Below, one piece after another: positions 1 to 7,680 of a stretch of 36,709 nt of DNA. This DNA is from an uncultured Porphyromonadaceae bacterium (GTDB lineage Bacteria > Bacteroidota > Bacteroidia > Bacteroidales > Muribaculaceae). Made by a program: the position numbers and the translations under genes. How positions within the stretch are numbered: the first letter of the stretch is position 1; each line of letters starts with the position of its first letter. The DNA is taken from positions 1 to 36,709 of the forward strand of contig CAMWTJ010000017.1 of NCBI GenBank assembly GCA_947177185.1, in the 5' to 3' direction. The notes beneath the pieces were generated by a model, which had not been told where the DNA came from, did not search any database, and was given only the letters and a program-made list of their open reading frames with translations.

Positions 1-1794
1 CTTTTCTTCATTGACGAAGTAAGCCACTATCGCCAATATGACGAGGACGGCAACGAGGTCAAGGGTAAGTTTCAGCGTATCTTCGAGGAAGAATACTCCC
101 GTATAGTCGACGACTATATCTCCGGCTCAGATACACCTTACGATTTGTACCTGCGCCGTTTCAAGTCTTACGAGACACACCAGGGATATTTCTCTATCGA
201 CAAGAAAGGCCGCTCGGTCAATTCTGACACGAAACGCAGCTCCGACATTTCCGACGACATCTCAGCCTACGATCTTATTCTTCGGGATAAAGAACGTCTG
301 CTGAGTTTTGAGGAGCCGACACGATTCATATTCTCCCACTCGGCTCTGCGCGAAGGTTGGGACAACCCGAATGTGTTCCAGATATGTACGTTGCGCCATA
401 GCAACTCGTCCACCGCCAAGCGTCAGGAGGTAGGACGCGGCTTACGTATCTGCGTTGACCGCAACGGTATCCGCCAGGATAAGGAACTTCTCGGCGACGA
501 TGTGCACGAGGTGAACCAACTGACCGTCATTTCCAACGAAAGCTACACTGATTTCATAACTGCATTGCAGCGCGAAACACGCGAGGCTCTGCGCGACCGC
601 GCCGTGGCCGCTTCTCACGATTATTTTGCCGGACGTAAGGTTTCCGATACAGTTACAGGTGAGGTCCGAGCCATATCTGACACCGAGGCAAGCCGGATTA
701 TGATATATCTTGACGATAACGGTTATATCGACGCGTCCGGCCATCTTACCGAAAAATACCATGCTGATGTTTCGGCACAAAAGCTCGCTGAGCTCGGAAT
801 CAAACTTGCGCCCATCGCCAATGATGTGCACAAACTTATCAAATCCATATTCGACCCGAAAGTTCTTGACGATATGGTGCAGGGGGGCTCAGTAACTACG
901 CCGGCCAACAAACTCAATGAGAACTTTACCGACAAGCGCTTTCAGGAACTCTGGAACGAGATTAACCACAAATATGTCTATACTGTTCACTACGACAGCG
1001 ACGAACTTATAGACAAGGCTATCGCCAACTTGAAAACGAATCTCACCGTTACCCGCCTGCAGTATGTAATGGTTACGGGCGAACAGGATAAGGAGAACGT
1101 TACAGAGTTTGGGAATACCAAATCAACTACTCGCGAGCTGACAGACGTTTGCACGTCGTCAGTTTCTTACGACGTTGTCGGCGAGATTGCGCGCGGCGCA
1201 CGCCTTACCCGGCGCTCGGTAGTAAGAATTCTCAAAGGCATCGGCCAGAAAGTATTGCTGTTCAAGAACAACCCTGAAGAGTTTATCCGCAACGTAATCA
1301 AGGCTATCCGAGAGGAAAAGGCGACTATGATTGTAAATCATATTACCTACAATCCTACTAAGGCAGCACCTTACGACAGCGCTATCTTTGTGCCCGAACG
1401 CCGTCTGAATGTAAATAAAGTTCTCAAATTGTCGAAGCACATAACTCCATACGTAGCTTACGACAGCGACGGAGAAAAGAAATTTGCACAAGAACTGGAA
1501 GGAGCAACGGAGGTTCTTATATTCGCTAAACTCCCTCGCAAACTCAAAATACCCACACCCGTCGGCTACTATGCGCCGGACTGGGCGATAGTATTTGAGG
1601 AGGGTACGGTTCGTCACGTGTTCTTTGTTGCCGAAACCAAAGGCTCACTCGACAACATGGAACTTCGAGGTGTTGAAAAAGCCAAGACTGAATGTGCCAA
1701 ACGCCTGTTCAACTCCATATCCACAAACATCACCCGCTATGGAGTCGTAGATAAATTTGAGAACTTATACAAAATCATTAACGACATCAAATAA
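1..1794 (+). CDS. res: Type III restriction-modification enzyme, Res subunit (C-terminal part, 5' end outside window)
   Basis: The frame is open from base 1, so the gene begins upstream; about 597 C-terminal residues are visible. Res is the ATP-dependent helicase/endonuclease of a type III restriction system and works with a Mod methyltransferase that is not in the window. Late superfamily-2 helicase motifs are visible: SHSALREGWDNPNVFQ (motif V region, about 337-384) and RQEVGRGLRI (motif VI, about 421-450). A PD-(D/E)xK nuclease site lies near the C-terminus, with Pro-Asp at 1576-1581 and Glu-Thr-Lys at 1633-1641 (residues APDW...VAETKG). These are the expected order and spacing for Res proteins. 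The visible part shows no frameshift or stop, so the enzyme looks intact. Base composition is clearly less GC-rich than the genes after 2148, consistent with acquired DNA. The next gene starts one base after the stop codon. Confidence 0.9.
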   Translation, partial: LFFIDEVSHYRQYDEDGNEVKGKFQRIFEEEYSRIVDDYISGSDTPYDLYLRRFKSYETHQGYFSIDKKGRSVNSDTKRSSDISDDISAYDLILRDKERLLSFEEPTRFIFSHSALREGWDNPNVFQICTLRHSNSSTAKRQEVGRGLRICVDRNGIRQDKELLGDDVHEVNQLTVISNESYTDFITALQRETREALRDRAVAASHDYFAGRKVSDTVTGEVRAISDTEASRIMIYLDDNGYIDASGHLTEKYHADVSAQKLAELGIKLAPIANDVHKLIKSIFDPKVLDDMVQGGSVTTPANKLNENFTDKRFQELWNEINHKYVYTVHYDSDELIDKAIANLKTNLTVTRLQYVMVTGEQDKENVTEFGNTKSTTRELTDVCTSSVSYDVVGEIARGARLTRRSVVRILKGIGQKVLLFKNNPEEFIRNVIKAIREEKATMIVNHITYNPTKAAPYDSAIFVPERRLNVNKVLKLSKHITPYVAYDSDGEKKFAQELEGATEVLIFAKLPRKLKIPTPVGYYAPDWAIVFEEGTVRHVFFVAETKGSLDNMELRGVEKAKTECAKRLFNSISTNITRYGVVDKFENLYKIINDIK

Positions 1795-1795
1795 T

Positions 1796-2068
1796 ATGTC
1801 TTTCTGGAATTACATCGGTGAGTTTTTCTTGTTTCGTTGGCTGTTCGGTACACATAAGCCCTACGTGGCGAAACATAATGTACGTGATACACATACCCGT
1901 TCCGTCTATAACGATATTACGGATGATTGGGATTCGTGCATCGACCATGGAAGCCACTACGACAACGGCTACTCTCGCTATGAAGATCAAGAATATGGCT
2001 ATCTGCAATCATACGACGATTTCCATGACGAGCAGGACGACTATGACATGATGGACGATGATTTTTAG
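1796..2068 (+). CDS. Small acidic protein of unknown function, coupled to res
   Basis: This is a 90-residue protein. I chose the ATG at 1796, one base after the res stop codon, which suggests translational coupling; an earlier in-frame start would lie inside res. The N-terminus is hydrophobic and aromatic (MSFWNYIGEFFLFRWLFG, residues 1-18) and could be a membrane-attachment helix. The rest is hydrophilic and becomes very rich in Asp, Tyr and Glu, ending in an almost purely acidic tail (QDDYDMMDDDF). I recall small Bacteroidetes proteins with the same start and the same acidic ending, but know no function for them. Position suggests a restriction-linked accessory; a DNA-mimic or Res-modulating role is speculation. 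No enzyme motif is visible. Confidence 0.75.
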   Translation: MSFWNYIGEFFLFRWLFGTHKPYVAKHNVRDTHTRSVYNDITDDWDSCIDHGSHYDNGYSRYEDQEYGYLQSYDDFHDEQDDYDMMDDDF

Positions 2069-2135
2069 ACCCCGTTTTTTGCGGCGTTTAACAATTATTC
2101 TGCTGCGGGCGATGCCGCATACCGCGACAAATGAC

Positions 2136-2144
2136 TACCTTTGC
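2136..2144 (+). promoter_or_regulatory. Bacteroidetes -7 box upstream of the clostripain-like gene
   Basis: TACCTTTGC matches the Bacteroidetes -7 consensus TAnnTTTG. No convincing TTTG is seen 20 bases upstream. The box ends only three bases before the ATG at 2148, so a transcript starting the usual few bases downstream would have almost no leader. Confidence 0.45.
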
Positions 2145-2147
2145 GGC

Positions 2148-3308
2148 ATGAACTGCATAGCACGCACTCTCTACTGTATGGCACTGGCCGCACTGGCCGC
2201 GGCTTGCGGCCACCGCGACGAGCCGGCACCGCCGCCTGCGCCCGAGCCCGAGCCTCCCGCAGTGGCGGAACGCACCGTGCTCGTCTACATGGTGGCCAAC
2301 AACGACCTCGGACAACGCGGATGGGACGCCGCCGATATCGCGGAAATGCGCACGGCAGCAGCCACTGGCGGCCTCGGGCAAGACGGCCGACTGCTGGTGA
2401 TGCACAAGTCGCACGAAGGCAAGAGCGTGCTTAAGGAAATCAACAGCCGCGGCGCGGTGGACACGCTGCACGTGTATGCCGACGACACCACTCCTGTATC
2501 GGCAGTGAGCATCGCAGGCATGCAGCGGGCGTTCGACGACATGCGCCGCCTCGCTCCGGCCGCGCACTACGGGCTGGTGTTGTGGAGCCACGGCACAGGA
2601 TGGCTGCAGGACGGCATGCCCGACGACGGACGTCGCCGCGCCTTCGGGCTCGACGGCTCGGCAATGATGAACGTGAGCTCGCTCGCACAGGCTCTTGACG
2701 GACAGGGCTTCGAATATGTGTATTTCGACTGCTGCCTCATGGCCTCCGTGGAGGTGGCCTACGAGTTGCGCCACGCCACGCCGCTGATAGCTGCCAGCGC
2801 GACCGAGCTGCCCAACGCCGGGATGCCGTACGACGAGAATATCCCGCTGCTCATGCAGGGGCTGCCGGCTGAAGCCGCCGCCAACACGTTCCGCTACTAC
2901 GACTCAATGAGCGGCTCGAGCCGCACATGCACCATGAGTGTGATAGCCACCGACGGACTCGACGCACTGGCCGAAGCCACGCGCACGCTTTACGCGTCGG
3001 CGTCGGCCCTGCCGCAGGGCGTGATGCCGCAGGCGTTCGAACGCGGAGTCTGCCGCCACTACGACCTCGACCACTACGCCGAGCTGATAGCCGGCTCGGA
3101 CGAGGCCCTGGCCCGGTGGCGCGAGGCGCTGCGGCAGGTGGTGCTGTATGCCGACGCCACACCGCGCATATTCAACTCACTCACCATACAGCGGCATTGC
3201 GGCCTAAGCACCAATGTGGTGCGCTCGGCCGACGAAATGGCCCTCAAAGGCTACGCCGGCCTGCTGTGGGCCTCCGACGTGGCGTCCTCGCTGCCGTGGG
3301 CCCGCTGA
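2148..3308 (+). CDS. Clostripain-like C11-family cysteine peptidase, lipoprotein
   Basis: The protein has 386 residues from the ATG at 2148. That start gives a normal lipoprotein signal peptide: a positive residue, a hydrophobic run, then the lipobox LAAAC with Cys20. A Pro/Glu-rich linker follows at about 26-40. The catalytic domain shows the C11 (clostripain) signatures: VYMVANNDL near residue 46, the catalytic His in WSHGTGW (His148), and the nucleophile Cys in FDCCLMASVE (Cys195/Cys196, with Cys196 in the usual position). It should be an Arg- or Lys-directed endopeptidase anchored to an envelope membrane facing the periplasm or outside. C11 peptidases normally self-cleave for activation; no site can be assigned by eye. 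GC content jumps relative to the res region. The MscS-type gene starts 40 bases downstream and is probably co-transcribed. Confidence 0.85.
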   Translation: MNCIARTLYCMALAALAAACGHRDEPAPPPAPEPEPPAVAERTVLVYMVANNDLGQRGWDAADIAEMRTAAATGGLGQDGRLLVMHKSHEGKSVLKEINSRGAVDTLHVYADDTTPVSAVSIAGMQRAFDDMRRLAPAAHYGLVLWSHGTGWLQDGMPDDGRRRAFGLDGSAMMNVSSLAQALDGQGFEYVYFDCCLMASVEVAYELRHATPLIAASATELPNAGMPYDENIPLLMQGLPAEAAANTFRYYDSMSGSSRTCTMSVIATDGLDALAEATRTLYASASALPQGVMPQAFERGVCRHYDLDHYAELIAGSDEALARWREALRQVVLYADATPRIFNSLTIQRHCGLSTNVVRSADEMALKGYAGLLWASDVASSLPWAR

Positions 3309-3348
3309 CAAAACCAGTATATAACCCCTCATATCATAATTCCAAGAC

Positions 3349-4449
3349 ATGCCTCTGCTTCAGACTCCTGTCGTGAGCCCGATTCCCGCCGACTCCATAC
3401 CCGACGTAAAAGCCGAACTCGGGATGCTGAAATCCCTGCCCGTAGACGAACTTATCAACACGGCCATAAGCGGCCTGGTGCGCCTGGCCATCAATCTGGC
3501 CATAGCCATTGTGGTGTTCTATGTCGGACGCTTCATCATAAACAAGCTCTACACACTGCTTACGGGCATATTCATACGCCGCCGCATAGACCAGTCGCTC
3601 GGCACCTTCCTGCTCAGCCTGGTGCGGATAGTGCTGTATTTCATACTCATTGTGACAGTAATCGGCATCCTCGGCATCGAAACCACATCGTTTATAGCCA
3701 TATTCGCCTCGGCGGGCGTGGCCATAGGCATGGCCTTGAGCGGAACGCTGCAGAACTTTGCCGGCGGAGTGCTCATTCTCCTCATCAAGCCATACCGCGT
3801 GGGCGACTACATCGAAACACAGGGCTACGCCGGCACGGTGAAGGAAATACAGATATTCCACACCATCATAAACACGTTCGACAACAAAAGCCTCATCATA
3901 CCCAACGGCGGCCTAAGCACCGGCAGCGTCACAAACTGGAACCGCGAGGACTACCGCCGCGTGGACTGGACCGTGGCCATAAGCTACGGCGACAGCATCG
4001 ACGCCGCGCGAGCTGCGCTGCTCGACATAATGCGTTCGGACAAGCGTGTGGTGGAAAAATACGTGGAGGACGCGCGCAAATACCGTGCCGAAGCCGTGGC
4101 CGAAGCCTCTGCCGCCGCCGGAGAGCCTGCCCCGGAAGTGGAAAAACGCCGGGGATGGTTGGCGCGCATATTCCACCGCAAGGCAGCCAAAGCAGCCGTG
4201 GTGTGGGCCGAGCCGAAGCTCGACGAGCGCATACTCAGCCATCTGCCCAAGGCCGACCGTTCGCCGTCGGTGGTGGTCAACGAGCTGGCCGACAGCAGCG
4301 TCAACCTGAAAGCACGCGCATGGGTGCACCGCGACGACTACTGGTCGGTGTTCTACGACATCAACGAACGCATTTATAAGGAGTTGCCTGCTTCGGGCAT
4401 CAGCTTCCCCTTCCCACAGATGGACGTGCACCTTTCGCGGCAGCAGTAG
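3349..4449 (+). CDS. MscS-family mechanosensitive channel with an insertion in the C-terminal domain
   Basis: This is a 366-residue inner-membrane protein. Three hydrophobic segments lie at about 40-62, 86-110 and 114-146. The third is the Gly/Ala-rich pore helix (GVAIGMALSGTLQNFAGG, residues 123-140) followed by KPYRVGDYIE, the classic MscS signature. The beta domain follows (IPNGGLSTGSVTNWNRED, about 184-201), and the protein ends with the typical LADSSVNLKARAWVHRDDYW...FPFPQ (about 313-357). Such channels open under membrane tension and release solutes during hypo-osmotic shock. The oddity is a stretch of roughly 65-70 residues at about 236-306, Ala/Glu-rich and then basic (GWLARIFHRKAAKAA), which splits the alpha/beta domain that is compact in E. 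coli MscS (286 residues). It lies 40 bases after the peptidase gene, with no promoter visible between them. Confidence 0.92.
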   Translation: MPLLQTPVVSPIPADSIPDVKAELGMLKSLPVDELINTAISGLVRLAINLAIAIVVFYVGRFIINKLYTLLTGIFIRRRIDQSLGTFLLSLVRIVLYFILIVTVIGILGIETTSFIAIFASAGVAIGMALSGTLQNFAGGVLILLIKPYRVGDYIETQGYAGTVKEIQIFHTIINTFDNKSLIIPNGGLSTGSVTNWNREDYRRVDWTVAISYGDSIDAARAALLDIMRSDKRVVEKYVEDARKYRAEAVAEASAAAGEPAPEVEKRRGWLARIFHRKAAKAAVVWAEPKLDERILSHLPKADRSPSVVVNELADSSVNLKARAWVHRDDYWSVFYDINERIYKELPASGISFPFPQMDVHLSRQQ

Positions 4450-4464
4450 TTTTTTCGGCATAAA

Positions 4465-4496
4465 TTTTCGGGTCAGACATTATTTTGTTAGCTTTG
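4465..4496 (+). promoter_or_regulatory. Promoter for the voltage-gated channel gene
   Basis: The -7 box TAGCTTTG is at 4489-4496 and a TTTT at 4465-4468 is in -33 position, with a 20-base spacer. Transcription would start near 4502, giving a leader of about 35 bases before the ATG at 4537. This gives the channel its own promoter, separate from the MscS gene. Confidence 0.65.
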
Positions 4497-4536
4497 CACA
4501 ATTTTTCATGCAAACACACATAAATCTGCTCGGCAA

Positions 4537-5403
4537 ATGTCGGAAATGAACGGAACCGCAATGGAAACTGGCTACGGCAATGTGGCCCGGCAGGCGGCAA
4601 AATCGCTCGCCTGCAATCGATGGTTTGAACTCGGCATCACTATAGTGATACTTGTCAACTCGCTGCTGATAGGCGTGGAAACGTATCACACGCACGACAC
4701 CATCACATTCGTACAAAACATCATATTGTACGTATTCACAATCGAGATTGCCCTGCGCTTCATAGCCTCGGACAGCGTGAAATCATTCTTCAGCGACGGG
4801 TGGAACATCTTCGACCTGTCGCTGGTGCTTGTGGGCTACATACCCGAAACGATGTTTGAGAACGCATCGGCCATGATGGCCCTGCGTGTGCTGCGTGTGT
4901 TCAGGGTGCTGCGCCTGCTGCGCGCGGCCAAGGAAATCAAGGTTATCATAAGCGTGCTGCTGAAGAGCACGAGCGCCATGTTCTACAATGTGGTGCTGTT
5001 CGGCATATTCATTTATCTGTTTTCGATTATCGGCGTAGGGCTGTTCCGGCTCCCCGACCCCGCCACTCTCGACGGCGAAGAAAAAGCGCGCTACGAAAAG
5101 CTGATGGAGATTGCGCCCCACTCGCCTGCAAATTCACCCGACCCGTTCGGCACGTTGGGCGAGGCCATGTTCACACTGTTTCGCGAACTTACGGGCGAGG
5201 ACTGGACCGACCTCCGCTACAACCATATCACTGCATACGAGCTCGGGGTAATAAAAACCCCGCCTGTGGTAATAAACATGTTCCACATAGTGTGGTTCAT
5301 AATAGCCGCTTTCATGCTGCTCAACCTTGTCACAGGCGCCATAATCAACAATTACCAGGCCGTAATGGACCGAAAAGACGAGGAAAGCCACAGCCCGGAA
5401 TAG
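4537..5403 (+). CDS. Voltage-gated cation channel (bacterial Nav/Cav superfamily)
   Basis: This is a 288-residue six-helix channel subunit that should assemble as a homotetramer in the inner membrane. S1 is at about 31-50, S2 57-77, S3 88-104. S4 (113-131) carries arginines at every third position: 117, 120, 123, 126 and 129, which is the voltage sensor. S5 is at about 148-170, the pore loop about 203-227, and S6 243-272, ending in NLVTGAIINNY. The filter reads T219-G-E-D-W-T-D225. NavAb has TLESWSM here and the engineered calcium channel CavAb has TLDDWSD, so this protein has the extra Asp at both later positions. The S5-P turret (about 171-203) is long and charged. Calcium preference is an inference. 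The C-terminus after S6 is short and acidic, without the long coiled coil of NaChBac. Confidence 0.9.
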   Translation: MSEMNGTAMETGYGNVARQAAKSLACNRWFELGITIVILVNSLLIGVETYHTHDTITFVQNIILYVFTIEIALRFIASDSVKSFFSDGWNIFDLSLVLVGYIPETMFENASAMMALRVLRVFRVLRLLRAAKEIKVIISVLLKSTSAMFYNVVLFGIFIYLFSIIGVGLFRLPDPATLDGEEKARYEKLMEIAPHSPANSPDPFGTLGEAMFTLFRELTGEDWTDLRYNHITAYELGVIKTPPVVINMFHIVWFIIAAFMLLNLVTGAIINNYQAVMDRKDEESHSPE

Positions 5404-5433
5404 TCAGCGGCCTCAGGCATATCGACAATATAG

Positions 5434-5470
5434 CTGCAGCCACGGCAAAAGCGCCATGGCTGCAGTTTTT
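5434..5470 (+). terminator. Intrinsic terminator after the channel gene
   Basis: CTGCAGCCA (5434-5442) pairs with TGGCTGCAG (5457-5465), followed directly by TTTTT. It separates the channel gene from the convergent DJ-1 gene. The opposite strand lacks a T run, so it is best as a plus-strand terminator. Confidence 0.75.
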
Positions 5471-5495
5471 GATTCCGTGCCGCCGGAGCGACGCG

Positions 5496-6065
5496 TCAGT
5501 CGAGCGGCAGGAGCATGCCCGAGGCTATCTCGCGCGCTATGCCGGTGCCGAGAGAAGAGGCCACTATGGCGAGCGCGAAGGGCGTAGCTGTGGCCGGTCC
5601 GGCAGCCGTGATCACATCGTCGAGCGCCACCACTGCGGCGCCCTTCCTCACGCTGGCGCCACCGAGCACGAGCGCCTCCTCAAAGCCGGGATAGCCTGTG
5701 GCCTCCTTGCCCTGAAGCAGACCGAGCGGAGCGAGCACCACTGCGGGAGCGGCGCATATGGCGGCGACACCGCGGCGGTGGTGCTTGAGCAACTCGCACA
5801 AAGGAGCGTAGTCGGCCAGATTAGTACTTCCGGGCAGGCCGCCGGGGCATATCAGCCACTCGGCGTCGCTGAAATCCGTGTCGGCAAAGCGAACGTCGGC
5901 CGTCACCTCCACGCCGTGTGCGCCTCGCACGTTGTCGAGTGGAGTGATGCTTACCGTCTTCACCGGCATACCAGCGCGGCGGAGCACGTCGACTATGGTG
6001 ATGGCTTCAATCTCTTCAAAGCCTTCGGCAAGGAAAATGTAGGATGTGCGCATAAGAGTTTTCAT
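5496..6065 (-). CDS. DJ-1/PfpI family protein
   Basis: The protein has 189 residues from the ATG at 6065. A second in-frame ATG at 6053 is equally possible; the frame extends further upstream only beyond a promoter box, so longer starts are unlikely. It shows the DJ-1 fold signatures: AEGFEEIEA with the conserved Glu (Glu20), the PGG turn (LICPGGLPGS), and the nucleophile-elbow Cys in AAICAAPAV (Cys104). These correspond to Glu18 and Cys106 of human DJ-1. Members act as redox-sensitive proteins, glyoxalase III/deglycase-like enzymes or chaperones; which applies here cannot be told. It is cytosolic, with no signal peptide. It is convergent with the channel gene and has its own promoter. Confidence 0.9.
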   Translation of the reverse strand: MKTLMRTSYIFLAEGFEEIEAITIVDVLRRAGMPVKTVSITPLDNVRGAHGVEVTADVRFADTDFSDAEWLICPGGLPGSTNLADYAPLCELLKHHRRGVAAICAAPAVVLAPLGLLQGKEATGYPGFEEALVLGGASVRKGAAVVALDDVITAAGPATATPFALAIVASSLGTGIAREIASGMLLPLD

Positions 6066-6081
6066 TATGGGTATTACATGG

Positions 6082-6089
6082 CAAATATA
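6082..6089 (-). promoter_or_regulatory. Promoter -7 box for the DJ-1 gene
   Basis: Read on the minus strand the sequence is TATATTTG, a perfect -7 consensus. Transcription would begin near 6076, leaving about 12 bases before the ATG at 6065 or 24 before the one at 6053. No clear -33 TTTG is seen. Confidence 0.65.
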
Positions 6090-6123
6090 CGCATTTTCGT
6101 GCAATATTGTTCACGCCGCTGCA

Positions 6124-6163
6124 ATAAAAGCGGGAGCGCTCCCAAGGTAAGGTGCGCTCCCGC
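6124..6163 (-). terminator. Terminator at the end of the nuo-atp cluster
   Basis: On the minus strand GCGGGAGCGC (6163-6154) pairs perfectly with GCGCTCCCGC (6139-6130), and TTTTATTG follows. It lies 24 bases after the nuoN stop codon, so it ends the 18-gene unit. Confidence 0.85.
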
Positions 6164-6186
6164 CAAGTATGCTTGTCGGAGATATA

Positions 6187-7665
6187 TCAGACGAAATATG
6201 CGGCCAGCGGGCTTATCTCGCCCAGGTCGAAGATCCATGTGTAGACACAGCTGGCGATGCCGAGCAGCATCACGCCACCGACTGTGATCCACAGGCCCAG
6301 ACGCTCGCTGATACTGCTGCGGAATGTGCCGACAACAGGCTCGTCGGCGCTGATGTACATGGCTTTCACCACGAGCAGGTAGTAGTAGAGCGAGATGATG
6401 GTGTTGATAAGAGCGATGAGCACCAGAACGTAGATGGCAACGCTGCCCTGATTGATAGCTCCCGTAAAGATGAAGAATTTCGAGAAGAAACCTGCAAAGG
6501 GAGGTATGCCGGCCAGGGAGAACATGGCGAGCATCATTGAGAACGCAAGACGCGGATTGGTCTTGGACAGGCCGCGGTAGTCGGTCATGTCCACCTTGCC
6601 GCTTGCGCGCTCGATGGCGCCGATAACGCCGAACGCAGCGAGGTTGCTGAAGATGTAGACCAGGATGTAGTACATCATGGCAGTAAGGCCCATGGTGTTG
6701 AACGCCTCGATACCGAGCATGATATAGCCTGCTTGCGAGATAGACGAGAACGCCAGGAAGCGCTTCATGTTGGTCTGACGGATGGCGAAGAGGTTGCCGA
6801 CGGTGATGGTCAGGATAATGAGCGCGTAGAGCATCCACTCCCAGACATCGCTGTAGAGCGAGCCGAACACCTGCGCCAGAATCACGAGGAAGGAGAACGC
6901 TGCGGCGCCCTTGCTGATTACCGACAGATAGGATGTGACGGAGGTGGGGGCACCCTGATATACGTCGGCGGTCCAGAGGTGGAAGGGCACAAGCGAGAGT
7001 TTGAAGCCCATACCGGCTATCACGAACGCCACCGCGAGGGTAAGCATGAGCGAGTGTGTGCCGGCGCTGAGAGCGGCGTAAATGTTGCCGAAATAGAGCG
7101 AGCCGGCCAGGCCGTAAACGAAGCTGATGCCCATCATGAACACAGCCGAGGAGAACACGGCCGTGAGGATGTATTTCACGGCAGCCTCGTGGCTTTCGTA
7201 GTGGCGCTTGTCGAAGGCCACCATGGCTGCCAGCGGCAGCGAGGCGCACTCAAGGCCGATAACGAACAGCAGGAAGTGGCGGGCGGAAATCATCAGATAC
7301 ATGCCGAAGAGTGTCACCAGCAGCAGTTCGTAGAACTCGCCGCGGCGCACAGCCATGTGGTCGGAGCCCGACCATGAGATGCTCTGCAGAAGCACTATGA
7401 CAGCGCCTATGTTGAGAATACTCTTGATGGCGCACACTACCGGCGAAGTGGCGTACATGCCGGCGAACGCTTCGGTGGATGTGGCCGTGCCGAGGCAGTG
7501 GGAGCAGAAGCCCGCAGCCGTGGCGAGCAGCAGAAGCACGGTGCTGACAACGGGCAGGGCCTTGCCTGCGCGCTGGGGCATGAAAGTATCGTAAAGGAAT
7601 ACGAGCAGGAACACGACCAGGAGGCCGATTTCCTGTTTCATAGCCAAAAACTGTGAATAGTCCAT
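6187..7665 (-). CDS. nuoN: NADH-quinone oxidoreductase (complex I) subunit N
   Basis: This is a 492-residue polytopic membrane protein with about 14 hydrophobic helices. It is one of three antiporter-like proton-pumping subunits of complex I. Family signatures include VPFHLWTADVYQGAPTSV near residues 225-245, LAFSSISQAGYIMLGI near 304-320, and FSLAGIPPFAGFFSKFFIF near 385-405. It contains the conserved Lys/His residues in broken helices that carry the proton path. Length is normal for NuoN. The order nuoL-M-N at the end of the cluster is the standard one. It starts 15 bases after the nuoM stop and is the last gene of the operon, followed by a strong terminator. Confidence 0.95.
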   Translation of the reverse strand: MDYSQFLAMKQEIGLLVVFLLVFLYDTFMPQRAGKALPVVSTVLLLLATAAGFCSHCLGTATSTEAFAGMYATSPVVCAIKSILNIGAVIVLLQSISWSGSDHMAVRRGEFYELLLVTLFGMYLMISARHFLLFVIGLECASLPLAAMVAFDKRHYESHEAAVKYILTAVFSSAVFMMGISFVYGLAGSLYFGNIYAALSAGTHSLMLTLAVAFVIAGMGFKLSLVPFHLWTADVYQGAPTSVTSYLSVISKGAAAFSFLVILAQVFGSLYSDVWEWMLYALIILTITVGNLFAIRQTNMKRFLAFSSISQAGYIMLGIEAFNTMGLTAMMYYILVYIFSNLAAFGVIGAIERASGKVDMTDYRGLSKTNPRLAFSMMLAMFSLAGIPPFAGFFSKFFIFTGAINQGSVAIYVLVLIALINTIISLYYYLLVVKAMYISADEPVVGTFRSSISERLGLWITVGGVMLLGIASCVYTWIFDLGEISPLAAYFV

Positions 7666-7680
7666 TGCGTGATTAGTCTG

